Assembly (NCBI GenBank): GCA_947502925.1
Contig: CANNBS010000007.1
Coordinates: 62,001-126,000, forward strand
Source: an uncultured Marinicella sp.
GTDB lineage: Bacteria > Pseudomonadota > Gammaproteobacteria > Xanthomonadales > Marinicellaceae
Direction: 5' to 3'
Length of the DNA: 64,000 bases
Below, piece after piece: positions 16,813-26,322 of this stretch (its first letter is position 1; each line of letters opens with the position of its first letter). The position numbers and the translations under genes are program-made. The notes beneath the pieces were generated by a model, which was not told where the DNA came from, made no database searches, and saw only the letters and a program-made list of their open reading frames with translations.

Positions 16813-18192
16813 ATGCATCGGCGCAAACGCTTTTCATGTGGATTAGTTATTATTGCCATGCTTTTATTGTGGTTATCCGCCCATGATCTTTATGTGTCAC
16901 GCATTAATCAGCAGCATCAGGCACTGATTCAGTCATTAAGCCAGGGTAGTCATGACTTAAACTGGTCATTAAAGTCAACTTCTGATTTAGTGACCGGGTT
17001 TGGTGGGGGTTGGGTCATGCAGCCAAAAGGTTTACAGCTTAATACACACCATGCGGAAGTCTCACTGGCTTTTAAAGAGCGGTTTATTGTGCCTGAATAC
17101 TATCAGCAGTTACGCTTTGACTGGATCGGGCAGGTCGCCGCGACTGAAAATACACGATTACAATTAGAGTTTTCGCAGGTTGATTCAGGTGTTTTTTATT
17201 ATTCATCGCCCATTAAAGTGAAGACCGGGCTTAATCAAATTAACTTAAAAGAACTTAAATGGACGGCCAAAAAAGACAACAAAAACACAGCGCTTAACTG
17301 GCAGAATTTACCGCTTCTGAATACCCTAGTGTGGCGATTTTCTCAACAGGACGGTCCATCTGATCGGGCGATTTTACGCCATGTGAGTATACCCCAAACC
17401 AAGGCCATAGACAGTTTTGAGCAAACTTCACCATTTACTGTTTTATTGAGTAATCAGTTGCGACAGCAGTGGCAAAGCCAACGCCTTAATCTGAAATCAT
17501 CGCCGGTGATGGCCGCTTATCTGAACATCACGCCCTGGCTTTTATTTGGGATGGGTGTGTTATGTCTGCTATTGGCCGTTAAGATTGTACAGCCATCGAC
17601 CGATAAGCGGCGGAATCAGATTCACCTTAACGGCGCTTACAGGGTGATTGCTGTGGTGGCATTGGTGGCAGCCTTCATGCAAACAAAGCCGCTGTATATC
17701 GCCCTGGAACGCTGGCCCTGGTTGGCTATTGTGGTTTTTTTACTACCAACGGTGTTATTGGTAAAACGCTGGCTACGGCCTGGCATGGCTGCCGGCCCGG
17801 TCTGGGCGTTTACTTTACTCATTGGATTTCTGATGTGGTATCTCAGTGATTTGAATGGGACGTTTATTTCGGATATGCCCTTATATTTTTTATGGGCGGT
17901 GGCGCAACAGGTTATATTAGGCCCTTTGGTCAGTGATTATTTACAGCAAAAAGCCGGATTGTCCAGAGGACTTGTGGCGCTGTTATGCGGGGTGTTATTT
18001 GCCTTATTGCATGTTCCCAATCAAATGTTGATGCTGGCTACGTTTTTCGGCGGCCTGCTATGGAGTTATGCCTGGCTGCGATACCGCAATATTTATGCCA
18101 ATGCTGTGTCTCACGCCTTACTGGCTTTGTTGTTTTATCAGACCATGCCCGAACATTTATTGGGCACTGCCCGGGTCGGGCTGTGGTTTTAA
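16813..18192 (+). CDS. CPBP-like membrane protein with the catalytic Glu pair replaced by Gln-Gln
   Basis: A 459-residue membrane protein from ATG 16813; a TTG at 16795 is less likely. One N-terminal helix is followed by a large extracytoplasmic beta-rich domain (about 30-235) and then about eight membrane helices. The last four resemble the CPBP (CAAX protease/bacteriocin-processing) core. The alignment places AQQVILGPL where the family has EExxxR, so both Glu and the Arg are changed. The later His motifs FALLHVPN and NAVSHALL remain. It may be a non-proteolytic relative or belong to a variant subfamily. It is in the maf direction and convergent with wrbA, whose end overlaps by four bases. 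Confidence 0.7.
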   Translation: MHRRKRFSCGLVIIAMLLLWLSAHDLYVSRINQQHQALIQSLSQGSHDLNWSLKSTSDLVTGFGGGWVMQPKGLQLNTHHAEVSLAFKERFIVPEYYQQLRFDWIGQVAATENTRLQLEFSQVDSGVFYYSSPIKVKTGLNQINLKELKWTAKKDNKNTALNWQNLPLLNTLVWRFSQQDGPSDRAILRHVSIPQTKAIDSFEQTSPFTVLLSNQLRQQWQSQRLNLKSSPVMAAYLNITPWLLFGMGVLCLLLAVKIVQPSTDKRRNQIHLNGAYRVIAVVALVAAFMQTKPLYIALERWPWLAIVVFLLPTVLLVKRWLRPGMAAGPVWAFTLLIGFLMWYLSDLNGTFISDMPLYFLWAVAQQVILGPLVSDYLQQKAGLSRGLVALLCGVLFALLHVPNQMLMLATFFGGLLWSYAWLRYRNIYANAVSHALLALLFYQTMPEHLLGTARVGLWF

Positions 18193-18773
18193 ATGTTCTT
18201 TAAAGCCTTGGCTAATTGGGCAATGCGCTGACCCTGAGCCAGACACAATTGTTTTTCGTGGTTATCCAGTCCGCGCCGTTCGCCGGTTTGTGCCCAATGC
18301 GTGGCGCCGTAAGGTGAGCCGCCGGTTTCCGTGAATAACAGGGCTTTCTCACTGTAAGGCAGGCCGGCCAGCACCATACCGTGGTGCAGCAGCGGAATCA
18401 TCATATTAATTAAAGTGGTTTCCTGTCCGCCGTGAATCGATGATGAATTGGCAAATACGCCTGCCGGTTTCCCTTCTAACTCACCATTCAGCCAGATTTG
18501 CGAGGTGCTATCGATAAACGCTTTTAAGGGTGCCGCCATATTCCCAAAATGACTTGGGCTGCCGAGTAATAAACCATCACATTCGGCCAGTTCCTGCTGA
18601 TTAATCAGCGGATCAGCGGCGTCAGCTTCATCAACACCGTCCACCGGTACGGTTCTTACCACAGCCTCACAATCTGCCACTTGTTGCACACCCCGGGCAA
18701 TCAGTCTGGCCATTTTCTGGGTATTACCGTGTTTTGAATAATATAATATAAGAATACGGCTGATATCACTCAT
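18189..18773 (-). CDS. wrbA: NAD(P)H:quinone oxidoreductase, WrbA family
   Basis: An FMN flavodoxin-fold enzyme that reduces quinones by two electrons, limiting redox cycling. The FMN phosphate loop YYSKHGNTQKMA is at about residues 11-22. LLLGSPSHFGNMAAPLKAF near 89-107 and TETGGSPYGATHW near 150-162 are WrbA signatures. Length of 194 matches the family. It starts within an ATGA overlap after the arsenate reductase gene, so the two are co-transcribed. This arsC-wrbA pairing recurs in gammaproteobacteria. Confidence 0.95.
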   Translation of the reverse strand: MSDISRILILYYSKHGNTQKMARLIARGVQQVADCEAVVRTVPVDGVDEADAADPLINQQELAECDGLLLGSPSHFGNMAAPLKAFIDSTSQIWLNGELEGKPAGVFANSSSIHGGQETTLINMMIPLLHHGMVLAGLPYSEKALLFTETGGSPYGATHWAQTGERRGLDNHEKQLCLAQGQRIAQLAKALKNI

Positions 18774-19123
18774 TCAATTAAATCCAGTACATTTTCAGGC
18801 GGTCTGCCAACAACGGCTTGATCTTTATAAATTACTATCGGACGCTCAATCACCTTCGGATTGGCGGACATCAACTGCAGTAATTGCTCATCAGATAAAT
18901 CCGAATTATCCATCCCAAATTCCTTGTATTCTTTCTCACCGGTGCGCAGTATGTCGCGGGGCGATACGCCGAGCATTTCGGTGATTTTTTTCAAAGTCTG
19001 CGGTGAAGGTGGTGTGTCCAGATATTTAATGATTTGGGTGTCCACATGCCGGCTTTCCAGTAAGGCCAGAGTGGCCCGTGATTTCGAACAACGCGGGTTA
19101 TGATAAATAATGGCTTGGCTCAT
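18770..19123 (-). CDS. arsC: Arsenate reductase, glutaredoxin-dependent (ArsC family)
   Basis: A small thioredoxin-fold reductase expected to convert arsenate to arsenite with glutathione/glutaredoxin. The active-site Cys is in NPRCSKSRATL near residue 12; the three Arg region reads IERPIVI and VVGRPPENV. The ATG at 19123 (MSQAIIYHNPRC) is chosen; an earlier ATG at 19150 would add nine residues that overlap the divergent promoter. Coupled to wrbA by ATGA. There is no arsenite pump or ArsR gene here, so a general thiol-redox role is also possible. Confidence 0.92.
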   Translation of the reverse strand: MSQAIIYHNPRCSKSRATLALLESRHVDTQIIKYLDTPPSPQTLKKITEMLGVSPRDILRTGEKEYKEFGMDNSDLSDEQLLQLMSANPKVIERPIVIYKDQAVVGRPPENVLDLIE

Positions 19124-19156
19124 AAGACGGGTCCATTTAAAAAGGCACATTGTACG

Positions 19157-19162
19157 TTATAA
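19157..19162 (+). promoter_or_regulatory. -10 box for the bolA-ppiC pair
   Basis: A perfect TATAAT 35 bases before the ATG at 19197. The -35 region is weak. Its position inside the longer reading frame (from 19110) supports 19197 as the real start of the BolA gene. Confidence 0.45.
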
Positions 19163-19196
19163 TATCTGGTTTTGCATAACCACACGTGCCGTTGCC

Positions 19197-19487
19197 ATGG
19201 ATTTAATGAAAAAACATCAACAAACCGCCGAAAAGATTGAGCATATGTTAATCAACTGGGGTGTCGATTCTGTAAAGGTCACGGATAACAGTCATTTACA
19301 TATCGGCCATGAAGGCGCAAAATCCGGTGGCGGTCATTTTGCGGTGACAGTGGTGGCGAATCAGTTTGCGGGCATGAACCGCATTAAACGCCATCGAATG
19401 GTGCATCAGCAGCTCAGCGCATTATGGGATAATGGCCGTATTCATGCCTTAGAAGTGGATGCTCAAACGCCGGAGGAACAATCATGA
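19197..19487 (+). CDS. BolA family protein
   Basis: A small class II KH-like protein of 96 residues. The core is intact: VTDNSHLHIGHEGAKSGGGH, then FAVTVVANQFAGMNRIKRHR and the helix MVHQQLSALWDNGRIHALEV. The His-rich HIGHEGAKSGGGH loop and a C-terminal His are those used to ligand a shared 2Fe-2S cluster with monothiol glutaredoxins. Roles known for the family are iron-sulfur trafficking and stress-linked control of cell shape. The stop overlaps the start of the foldase gene by ATGA, so the two are translated together. Confidence 0.92.
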   Translation: MDLMKKHQQTAEKIEHMLINWGVDSVKVTDNSHLHIGHEGAKSGGGHFAVTVVANQFAGMNRIKRHRMVHQQLSALWDNGRIHALEVDAQTPEEQS

Positions 19488-20290
19488 GAATAATTGTCAT
19501 AATATGTAGTGTTGTACTGATCAGTGCCTGTCAGCAGGATAAGGGTGAAAATAGCACCGTCGTGGATAATTCACGGACTTTAGTCAGTGTTGATGATCAG
19601 CCGATTACTGAACAGATGGTGCGGGTCTATTGGCTTAATCAGGGTGTTGAGAAACCCAGTGAACAACAGATAGGTCAGGCGATTAAGCAACTGACTGAAC
19701 AGCAGTTACTGGTGAATTATGCGCAAAAGCAAAGCATCGGATTATCAATGGAGCAGACCATTGGTTTTGAACAGCTTAAGCGACAAACCCTGGCGCAGCG
19801 GGCTTTACAAAAGTACCTGGCTGATAACCCGGTGACTGAAGCTGACATAAAAGCTGAGTACCAGAAAGTCATTAAAGAAATCAAAGGGGTGGAATACCAC
19901 GTTCGGCACTTATTATTTAAAGATGAAGTGGATGCCGTGGCGGCGCTGGACCAGCTGGCTTCAGGTTCGTCATTTGAATCAGTCGAACAAAATTACCTGC
20001 AAAACCGCGGCCAAATGACCAATGTAGGTGACATTGGTTGGGTTAATATCAAGCAAGTCCCTGAATCTTTTTCAAAACCACTGCAGCAATTACAGCCGGG
20101 TAATTACTATAAACAGCCGGTCATTTCTCAATTTGGTGCCCATGTGATTTATTTAGAAGACAAACGAAGTATGCAGCCGCCTGACTATGAAGAGGCCAAA
20201 GAGGGCATCAAACGCAACCTGCAGGAACGTCAGATTAATCGCTTTAAGCAATTGCTGGAAGTGAAAGCGGATATAAATACCACGCCTTGA
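19484..20290 (+). CDS. Periplasmic peptidylprolyl isomerase lipoprotein, parvulin (PpiC/SurA-like)
   Basis: A 268-residue foldase. The N-terminal signal ends in a lipobox LISAC with the lipidated Cys near residue 16, so it is anchored in a membrane facing the periplasm. A helical SurA_N-like part (about 35-125) precedes a parvulin domain (about 130-235) with EYHVRHLLF, GDIGWV and FGAHVIYLED. It probably helps outer-membrane or secreted proteins fold. It is the second gene after bolA and ends 25 bases before a two-way terminator shared with rpoD. Confidence 0.88.
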   Translation: MRIIVIICSVVLISACQQDKGENSTVVDNSRTLVSVDDQPITEQMVRVYWLNQGVEKPSEQQIGQAIKQLTEQQLLVNYAQKQSIGLSMEQTIGFEQLKRQTLAQRALQKYLADNPVTEADIKAEYQKVIKEIKGVEYHVRHLLFKDEVDAVAALDQLASGSSFESVEQNYLQNRGQMTNVGDIGWVNIKQVPESFSKPLQQLQPGNYYKQPVISQFGAHVIYLEDKRSMQPPDYEEAKEGIKRNLQERQINRFKQLLEVKADINTTP

Positions 20291-20314
20291 ACCACATCTT
20301 TTAAAGGCCCGTAT

Positions 20315-20347
20315 AAAAAAGCCCGATTCATTGATCGGGCTTTTTTC
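20315..20347. terminator. Bidirectional terminator between ppiC and rpoD
   Basis: Arms GCCCGAT and ATCGGGC around TCATTG are flanked by an A-run on the left and a T-run on the right, so it works for the plus-strand bolA-ppiC and the minus-strand rpoD transcripts. Confidence 0.93.
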
Positions 20348-20363
20348 TTAGGTTTAAAATGTT

Positions 20364-22217
20364 TTACTTTAAGTCCATAAAACTGCGCAGCAGTTCTGAA
20401 CGGCTTGGGTGACGTAATTTACGCAGCGCCTTGGCTTCAATCTGTCGAATACGTTCACGGGTGACATCGAACTGTTTACCCACTTCTTCCAGGGTGTGGT
20501 CGGTGTTCATGTCGATACCGAAACGCATGCGTAAGACTTTCGCTTCCCGTGGTGTTAAGCCACCGAGTAAGTTGGTCACGGTGTTGGTTAAACCGTTAGC
20601 GGTGGTAGAATCAAGTGGCGATAAGATGTTGCCATCTTCGATAAAATCGCCCAGACTTGAGTCTTCATCATCACCAATGGGGGTTTCCATGGAAATCGGT
20701 TGTTTGGCGATTTTAATGACTTTTCGCACCTTATTCACCGGCATTTCCATCACTTCAGAAATTTCTTCCGGGGTCGCTTCGCGGCCTTTTTCCTGTAATA
20801 ACTGTCGGGACACGCGATTAAGCTTATTAATGGTTTCAATCATGTGCACCGGAATTCGGATGGTTCTGGCCTGATCGGCAATGGAGCGGGTAATGGCCTG
20901 GCGAATCCACCAGGTGGCATAGGTCGAAAACTTATAACCACGGCGATATTCAAACTTTTCAACGGCTTTCATCAGGCCAATGTTACCTTCCTGAATTAAA
21001 TCCAAAAACTGTAAGCCGCGGTTGGTGTATTTTTTAGCAATCGAAATCACCAGCCTTAAGTTGGCTTCAATCATTTCTTTCTTAGCACGTCTTGATTTGG
21101 CTTCGTTGACGGTGATACGGCGATTAATCTTCTTGATTTCAGGGATGGTTAAACTGTTTTGTTGTTCAATCATCTGTAATTTTTGTTGGTAGCCAATGAT
21201 GTCTTCTTTGAACATTTCAAATAAAGAGGCACTGTCACCACCTTTGCTGATTTGCTGGTCAACCCAGGTTAAATCAGTTTCTTTGTTCATAAATGAGCGA
21301 ATAAAATCTTTACGCTGCATTTTGCATTGATCAATGGCAATGTCGTGAATTTTGCGTTCATAATCACGAATACCCGGCTCATAATGGTCGGTTTCTTCCA
21401 TGTAGTGACCAAATTGTACCCATTGAATATCATTAAGAATGTCTTCCATGGTTTTTGGATGGAATTTGAATTCCACCAAAATCTCAGAAATTTGTTGCAT
21501 GTAGTTTTTCTGTTTAACATCGCCAATACCGTTTTTCTCTACGGATTGTTCGAATTTATTAAACAGTTTCTCGACCGCTTTAATGCGTTTTGTGACCTCT
21601 TCAAAATCGAGGCCTTTTTCCACCTCTTCTTCCTCGTCATCCTCATCTTCATCAACAGGGTCGGTGGGTTTTTTCACTTTAGGAATCACCGCCTCGGTGT
21701 GTGGGTCGTAAATGTCGGTGATAAATAATTCTTCTTTAAGCTCTTCGTCCAGCACATCCTGATAATACTCCAAAATGGTTCTGATGGTTTTTGGAAACAG
21801 GAAAGTGGACTCCATAATCAGGTGATCACAATGCTCAATACGCTTGGCAATGGCAATTTCATCCTTGCGTTCCAGCAGTTCAACCAAACCCATTTCGCGC
21901 ATGTACATGCGCACCGGATCGGTGGTACGGCCGATGCTGGGATCAACCGCTGATAACACTGCCACGGCTTCCTCTGTGGCGGTATCGTCGTCTTCTTTGG
22001 CGGTGGAATCGTTGAGAATAATGCTGTCATCTTCAGGCGCTTCTTCCAGAACCTGGATACCCATGTCATTAATCAGTTGAATGATGTCTTCAACTGAATC
22101 AGTCTCGATGATGTCATCGGGCAGGTGGTCATTGACCTCGGCATAGGTTAAATAACCTTGCTCTTTACCTTTTGCAAGTAAGACTTTTATTTGTGTGGTT
22201 TGTTTTTCTGATGCCAT
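20364..22217 (-). CDS. rpoD: RNA polymerase primary sigma factor (sigma-70)
   Basis: The housekeeping sigma factor of 617 residues. Region 1.1 (about 5-80), the 1.2 segment [16 protein letters not shown], a long acidic non-conserved insert (with [13 protein letters not shown]), and regions 2-4 follow in order. Region 2 includes [38 protein letters not shown] and [12 protein letters not shown], which melts the -10 element. The helix-turn-helix of region 4 has [20 protein letters not shown]. Last gene of the macromolecular synthesis operon rpsU-yqeY-dnaG-rpoD, 13 bases after dnaG. Confidence 0.99.
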   Translation of the reverse strand: MASEKQTTQIKVLLAKGKEQGYLTYAEVNDHLPDDIIETDSVEDIIQLINDMGIQVLEEAPEDDSIILNDSTAKEDDDTATEEAVAVLSAVDPSIGRTTDPVRMYMREMGLVELLERKDEIAIAKRIEHCDHLIMESTFLFPKTIRTILEYYQDVLDEELKEELFITDIYDPHTEAVIPKVKKPTDPVDEDEDDEEEEVEKGLDFEEVTKRIKAVEKLFNKFEQSVEKNGIGDVKQKNYMQQISEILVEFKFHPKTMEDILNDIQWVQFGHYMEETDHYEPGIRDYERKIHDIAIDQCKMQRKDFIRSFMNKETDLTWVDQQISKGGDSASLFEMFKEDIIGYQQKLQMIEQQNSLTIPEIKKINRRITVNEAKSRRAKKEMIEANLRLVISIAKKYTNRGLQFLDLIQEGNIGLMKAVEKFEYRRGYKFSTYATWWIRQAITRSIADQARTIRIPVHMIETINKLNRVSRQLLQEKGREATPEEISEVMEMPVNKVRKVIKIAKQPISMETPIGDDEDSSLGDFIEDGNILSPLDSTTANGLTNTVTNLLGGLTPREAKVLRMRFGIDMNTDHTLEEVGKQFDVTRERIRQIEAKALRKLRHPSRSELLRSFMDLK

Positions 22218-22230
22218 GATATGTTGTTTC

Positions 22231-23925
22231 TCACTTAATTTTTTTGGTTAACAGGGCTACAAGCTGCTGTTTTTCGGGATCTGTTAAGCCACCTTGCATT
22301 TGTTTTTCACGCAACTGATTAATTTTTGCGGAGGTGGTCAGTTGTTCCAGATGCTCTACTAAATCAGCCATCTCAGATGCCAATTCTGATGTGTCCATGT
22401 GGCCATAGACTGTCATTAACCGGTTGAGGTTGCTGACATAATTACTGTCCCTGAAGTGTTCTAATAGCGCTGCGGAATTAATTTGGGGATAACCGGCTTG
22501 AATTTCAATCACTTTGTTAATTATTTCTGTACCTTTATAGGGTAACAAGTTAAATTCCAAATCCTCAGGTATTTGTTCACATAAGTCAGGTTTATTCAGT
22601 ATCAAGGCCAACAATCGCCGCATGGGGTTGAGGTGAGTGCTGTTTGATTGCTGCCGGTTTGTCATGCGTTGACGGCTTTGCATAGTGATACCGGAGATTT
22701 GGGCTACCTTGTCTTGCATAATCTGGCGAAAAGCGCCGGTGGGTAATTGCTTGAGGTAGTCTTTGGCGCGTTCATGAAGTTGGGCTTTGCCATCCAGGGT
22801 TTGTAAATCGATACCACGGCTGATGGTTTCCAGTAAAAACTGAGATAAGGGCTGGGCTTTATTAACGTGTTGTAGAAATTTATCTGAACCCTGCTGATTC
22901 ACATAAGAGTCGGGATCCTGGTCTTCGGGTAAAAACAGGAACTCAATAATTTTATCGTCTAAATATAAAGGTAAAGCCGTTAACAGGGCTTTTTCAGCCG
23001 CTTTTTGACCGGCGCGATCACCGTCAAAACAAAACACCACTTTAGGCCAGGTTTTAAACAATAAGCTAATGTGCTGACTTGAGGTGGCAGTGCCCAGTGT
23101 GGCCACGGCATTCTTAATGCCGTGTTGATGTAAAGCCACCACATCCATATAGCCTTCCACCACAATGACGTAATCGTCTTTACTGTGCTTTCTGGCTAGA
23201 TGATAACCGTATAACTCCTGGCCTTTATGAAATAAATCGGTTTCAGGTGAATTCAAGTATTTGGGTTGTTGATCCTCATCAACCGCCCGGCCACCGAAGG
23301 CAATGACACGGCCACGTCGATCATGAATCGGGAACATCAGCCGGTTGCGGAATTTATCATAGCTTTTATGGTTGCTGTGTGACAATAATCCGCATCGATC
23401 CAGCAGGTTTTGTTGCGCCACGTCAAACCGCTTTGAAATGCCGTCCCACCGGTCTTCGGCATATCCGATTTGAAACGTTTTACAGGTCTGGCCATCGACA
23501 CCCCGGTTTTTCAGGTAATCGATAACAGGACTGTTGTTTTTGAGTTGCTGTTGGTAAATGCGGGTGACTTTTTCGGTGGTGGCGTAAAGATTATTACGGT
23601 CATGCTGATGTTGTTTGTTGACTTGTTTCAACGGGACTTCGACACCGGCTTGTTCGGCTAAATCTTTAACCGCGTCAACAAAATCCAAACCTTCAAATTC
23701 CATTAAAAAGCTGATGGCGCTGCCACTTTGACCACAACCAAAGCAGTGAAAAAATTGCTTTTGTTGGCTGACGGTAAATGACGGGGTGTTTTCGTTGTGA
23801 AAAGGGCATAATCCGGCATAGTCCTTGCCGGCTTTTTTCAATGACACACGGGGTGCCACCACATCATAAATATCGATGCGATTGAGCAGTTCGTCAATAA
23901 AGTCATTGGGAATGGAAGCAGCCAC
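22231..23925 (-). CDS. dnaG: DNA primase
   Basis: Synthesises RNA primers for the replication fork with DnaB. The N-terminal CHC2 zinc site has [11 protein letters not shown] and CFGCGQSG (about 40-67). The RNA-polymerase core and Toprim domain follow, with FGGRAVDE near 228 and [15 protein letters not shown] near 262, and [13 protein letters not shown] near 305 carrying the metal-binding acids. The C-terminal helicase-binding part (about 435-564) is divergent, as usual. At 564 residues it is slightly shorter than the E. coli enzyme. It lies between yqeY and rpoD in the classic operon. Confidence 0.98.
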   Translation of the reverse strand: MAASIPNDFIDELLNRIDIYDVVAPRVSLKKAGKDYAGLCPFHNENTPSFTVSQQKQFFHCFGCGQSGSAISFLMEFEGLDFVDAVKDLAEQAGVEVPLKQVNKQHQHDRNNLYATTEKVTRIYQQQLKNNSPVIDYLKNRGVDGQTCKTFQIGYAEDRWDGISKRFDVAQQNLLDRCGLLSHSNHKSYDKFRNRLMFPIHDRRGRVIAFGGRAVDEDQQPKYLNSPETDLFHKGQELYGYHLARKHSKDDYVIVVEGYMDVVALHQHGIKNAVATLGTATSSQHISLLFKTWPKVVFCFDGDRAGQKAAEKALLTALPLYLDDKIIEFLFLPEDQDPDSYVNQQGSDKFLQHVNKAQPLSQFLLETISRGIDLQTLDGKAQLHERAKDYLKQLPTGAFRQIMQDKVAQISGITMQSRQRMTNRQQSNSTHLNPMRRLLALILNKPDLCEQIPEDLEFNLLPYKGTEIINKVIEIQAGYPQINSAALLEHFRDSNYVSNLNRLMTVYGHMDTSELASEMADLVEHLEQLTTSAKINQLREKQMQGGLTDPEKQQLVALLTKKIK

Positions 23926-23968
23926 AAATCACCACAGGTCTATAGAGACTCAAATATTCGATTGGGTG

Positions 23969-23988
23969 ATTGTACAACAGTGTACAAT
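23969..23988. promoter_or_regulatory. Perfect 8-bp inverted repeat between yqeY and dnaG
   Basis: ATTGTACA and TGTACAAT are separated by ACAG, directly after the yqeY stop codon. As RNA it makes an 8-bp stem with a tetraloop; as DNA it is a 20-bp dyad. It has no T-run, so it is not a normal terminator. It may be an mRNA processing site or an operator. Confidence 0.5.
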
Positions 23989-24431
23989 TAAGACAAGCGG
24001 GATTTAACGATGGCGCTGACTTCGCCCATATCGGCGCGACCAGCGATTTCAGATTGTAATTGGCCCATCACACGGCCCATGTCCTGCATGCCCTGAGCGC
24101 CTGTTTGGGTGATGATTTTCTCCACCAGGGTTTGAATTTCATCCGTGCTGAGCTGTTGGGGCAGGTATTCGCTTAATATTTTGGACTCAGCTCGCTCGGT
24201 GGCGGCCAGTTCCGGGCGTTCGGCTTGATCATATTGTTCAGCGGCGTCCTTGCGCTGTTTGATCATTTTGCCAATAATTTTAATAATGTCCGCATCATTT
24301 AACTCACTGCGGGTGTCCACTTCCACTTGTTTAATTTCAGCATTGAGCAGACGCAATGTGCCCACCAGCGGTTTATCTTTGGCCCGCATGGCGTTCTTCA
24401 TATCCTCAGTGATTTGTTGTTTTAATGACAT
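23988..24431 (-). CDS. GatB/YqeY domain protein
   Basis: A 147-residue helical protein of the YqeY family, related to the tail domain of GatB/GatE amidotransferase subunits that contacts tRNA. It begins SLKQQITEDMKNAMRAKDKP, has LRLLNAEIKQVEVDTR near 28-43 and ends with the tRNA-binding-type module MGRVMGQLQSEIAGRADMGEVS. Exact role unsettled. It lies between rpsU and dnaG, a common place for it in proteobacteria. Confidence 0.94.
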   Translation of the reverse strand: MSLKQQITEDMKNAMRAKDKPLVGTLRLLNAEIKQVEVDTRSELNDADIIKIIGKMIKQRKDAAEQYDQAERPELAATERAESKILSEYLPQQLSTDEIQTLVEKIITQTGAQGMQDMGRVMGQLQSEIAGRADMGEVSAIVKSRLS

Positions 24432-24440
24432 GGATATCAG

Positions 24441-24653
24441 TTAATACATTCTGCGTGGAATACCTTCTTTGGCCACACGACGCTGACGACGTTTAACAGC
24501 GGCGGCTTTTTTGCGTTTTCTTTCCTGGGTTGGCTTTTCGTAATACTGGCGTTTACGTGATTCGGCCAGGACACCGGCTTTTTCGCAGGCACGTTTAAAA
24601 CGGCGCAATGCAAAATCAAAGGGTTCGTTATCGCGAACTTTTACGCTTGGCAT
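24441..24653 (-). CDS. rpsU: 30S ribosomal protein S21
   Basis: A 70-residue small-subunit protein: [20 protein letters not shown], then [20 protein letters not shown] and the terminal RRMY. Very basic C-terminal half, as in all proteobacterial S21. First gene of the operon, with a good GGAG ribosome binding site upstream. A terminator hairpin sits in its leader (see 24679-24699). An overlapping 60-residue frame here is only a shadow. Confidence 0.99.
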   Translation of the reverse strand: MPSVKVRDNEPFDFALRRFKRACEKAGVLAESRKRQYYEKPTQERKRKKAAAVKRRQRRVAKEGIPRRMY

Positions 24654-24678
24654 AAATATTTTAACTCCAAATAAATAG

Positions 24679-24699
24679 TAAAAAGCCCACTGGTGGGCT
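24679..24699 (-). terminator. Terminator hairpin in the rpsU leader
   Basis: Minus strand: AGCCCAC and GTGGGCT arms around CA, followed by five T (24683-24679). It lies downstream of the rpsU promoter boxes and 26 bases before the rpsU start, so it could attenuate the operon. It would equally end transcripts arriving from the EF-hand gene. Confidence 0.75.
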
Positions 24700-24712
24700 G
24701 AAAAGACCGCGT

Positions 24713-24740
24713 ATTTTAATGGTTTTAAGATTTAAAGCAA
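24713..24740 (-). promoter_or_regulatory. Sigma-70 promoter for the rpsU-yqeY-dnaG-rpoD operon
   Basis: Minus strand: TTGCTT (24735-24740), a 16-base spacer and TAAAAT (24713-24718), followed by a GC-rich ACGCGG start region. Transcription would start near 24706, just before the leader hairpin. Confidence 0.6.
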
Positions 24741-24835
24741 AGCAAAAAAGCAGATTTTTAGCCTATTTTGTCTTAAAAATAGCCGAAAAATGGCATTGTG
24801 AGGGTATTGTTATGAGGTGTAGTAAATGAGCGCCT

Positions 24836-25075
24836 TTAGAAAACGGTCCAGTTAGTTTGCCACCATTCTAAAAATTCATCAAAATCAATCTGGTCATTGT
24901 GATCACCATCGATGGTTTCAAAGCCGCGAATGGCGTTGTTGCGGTCGGCACTCGGTGCCAAAACCTTTAATAATTCTATAAATTCATCCTGATCAATCAG
25001 GCCGCTGTTATCGCGATCAAAAAAATCAAAATGATCTCTAATTTCAGCAATTTCTTCTTGGCTTAATTTTGACAT
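24836..25075 (-). CDS. EF-hand calcium-binding protein (79 residues)
   Basis: A small acidic protein with two canonical EF-hand loops: DRDNSGLIDQDEF (about 20-32) and DGDHNDQIDFDEF (about 56-68). Acidic residues stand at positions 1, 3, 5 and 12 of each loop, so Ca2+ binding is likely. No signal peptide or membrane segment, hence cytoplasmic. The partner is unknown; calmodulin-like small proteins of this type are scattered in gammaproteobacteria. It stands alone between the rpsU operon and ychF, with its own RBS (GAGGAAATAAC before the ATG). Confidence 0.88.
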   Translation of the reverse strand: MSKLSQEEIAEIRDHFDFFDRDNSGLIDQDEFIELLKVLAPSADRNNAIRGFETIDGDHNDQIDFDEFLEWWQTNWTVF

Positions 25076-25178
25076 GTTATTTCCTCAATTTATTGGACTC
25101 ATTATAGGGCTATTTATCAAATTTGAGAACCGTTGAAGTGAAAATTTACACAGGGCTTTTATTCGCTGTGATGGCTTG

Positions 25179-25187
25179 TGGTACAAT
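25179..25187 (+). promoter_or_regulatory. Extended -10 promoter for ychF
   Basis: TGGTACAAT fits TG-N-TANAAT and is followed by a GCGGCG start region, 32 bases before the ATG at 25219. The in-frame start at 25123 lies upstream of it, which favours 25219. Confidence 0.45.
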
Positions 25188-25218
25188 GCGGCGCTTCGTT
25201 TTACCTGGTTGTCTTATT

Positions 25219-26310
25219 ATGGGATTTAAATGCGGTATCGTCGGCCTGCCTAATGTCGGCAAATCAACCTTATTCAATGCCTTAACCAAAGCAGAAATTG
25301 CGGCGGAAAATTACCCTTTTTGTACCATTGATCCAAATGTGGGCATTGTCGAAGTGCCCGACCCGCGCTTAGCGCAACTGGCCGCCATCGTTAAGCCTCA
25401 AAAGGTGTTGCCCACCACCATGGAGTTTGTAGATATTGCCGGTTTAGTGGCCGGCGCGTCGAAAGGTGAAGGCCTGGGTAACCAATTCTTATCGCATATC
25501 CGCGAAACCGATGCCATTGCCCATGTGGCCCGGTGTTTTGTGGATGAGGATGTGGTGCATGTGGATGGTGCCATTAATCCTTTATCTGATATTGAAACCA
25601 TTAACACTGAGTTGGCGCTGGCTGATCTGGAGTCCGCTGAAAAGTCATTATTGCGGACTCAGAAAAAAACCCGAACAGGTGATAAAGACGCCATTAAACG
25701 GTCTGCAGTACTGGAAAAAATTGTGAGTCATTTATCTGACGGACAGGCGCTGCGGACACTGGATTTGAGCAAAGACGAGTGGCAGCTGGTCAAAGAATTC
25801 AGTTTTATTACCGCTAAACCGATGATGTACATCGCCAATGTGGATGATCAGGGCTTTGAAAACAACCCATTATTAGATGAACTCAATCAATTCGCCAGTG
25901 AAGAAGGTGCTCTGGTGGTGCCGGTATGTGCTGCTATTGAAGCGGAAATTGCTTTATTGGATGATGAGGACAAAGCTGAATTTCTGGCGGAAATGGGCTT
26001 AGCCGAAGCCGGTTTAAATCGGGTGATTCGGGCCGGGTATGAATTACTGGGATTGAATACTTATTTTACCGCCGGTGTTAAAGAGGTTCGGGCCTGGACA
26101 TTTGTTGCCGGTATGACCGCACCGCAGGCCGCCGGTGTGATTCACACAGATTTTGAAAAAGGTTTTATTCGGGCTGAAACCATGGCCTTTGATGATTTTA
26201 TTCAATATGGCGGCGAAAGCGGTTGTAAAGAAGCCGGTAAATTACGCTTAGAAGGTAAAGATTATATTGTTAAAGAAGGTGATGTTTTGCACTTTCGATT
26301 TAACGTCTAA
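25219..26310 (+). CDS. ychF: Redox-regulated ATPase YchF (Obg family)
   Basis: A universal ribosome-associated P-loop ATPase of 363 residues from ATG 25219. Walker A is [14 protein letters not shown] near residues 8-21; the switch region reads [24 protein letters not shown] replaces the usual NKxD and is the known basis of ATP rather than GTP preference. A coiled-coil insert (about 125-200) and the C-terminal TGS domain (about 278-361) with [20 protein letters not shown] complete it. YchF inhibits catalase and modulates translation under stress in E. coli. The usual neighbour pth is not adjacent. Confidence 0.96.
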   Translation: MGFKCGIVGLPNVGKSTLFNALTKAEIAAENYPFCTIDPNVGIVEVPDPRLAQLAAIVKPQKVLPTTMEFVDIAGLVAGASKGEGLGNQFLSHIRETDAIAHVARCFVDEDVVHVDGAINPLSDIETINTELALADLESAEKSLLRTQKKTRTGDKDAIKRSAVLEKIVSHLSDGQALRTLDLSKDEWQLVKEFSFITAKPMMYIANVDDQGFENNPLLDELNQFASEEGALVVPVCAAIEAEIALLDDEDKAEFLAEMGLAEAGLNRVIRAGYELLGLNTYFTAGVKEVRAWTFVAGMTAPQAAGVIHTDFEKGFIRAETMAFDDFIQYGGESGCKEAGKLRLEGKDYIVKEGDVLHFRFNV

Positions 26311-26322
26311 GCTTAAGCATTC

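Noticed and set aside
18770-19123. Arsenic resistance operon
   Set aside because: There is no arsR, arsB or acr3; only a single reductase beside wrbA.
23960-23995. LexA-type SOS box before dnaG
   Set aside because: The dyad ATTGTACA/TGTACAAT does not have the CTGT-N8-ACAG form.
24437-24619. A 60-codon minus-strand frame overlapping rpsU
   Set aside because: It is a frame-shadow of the S21 gene, which is beyond doubt.
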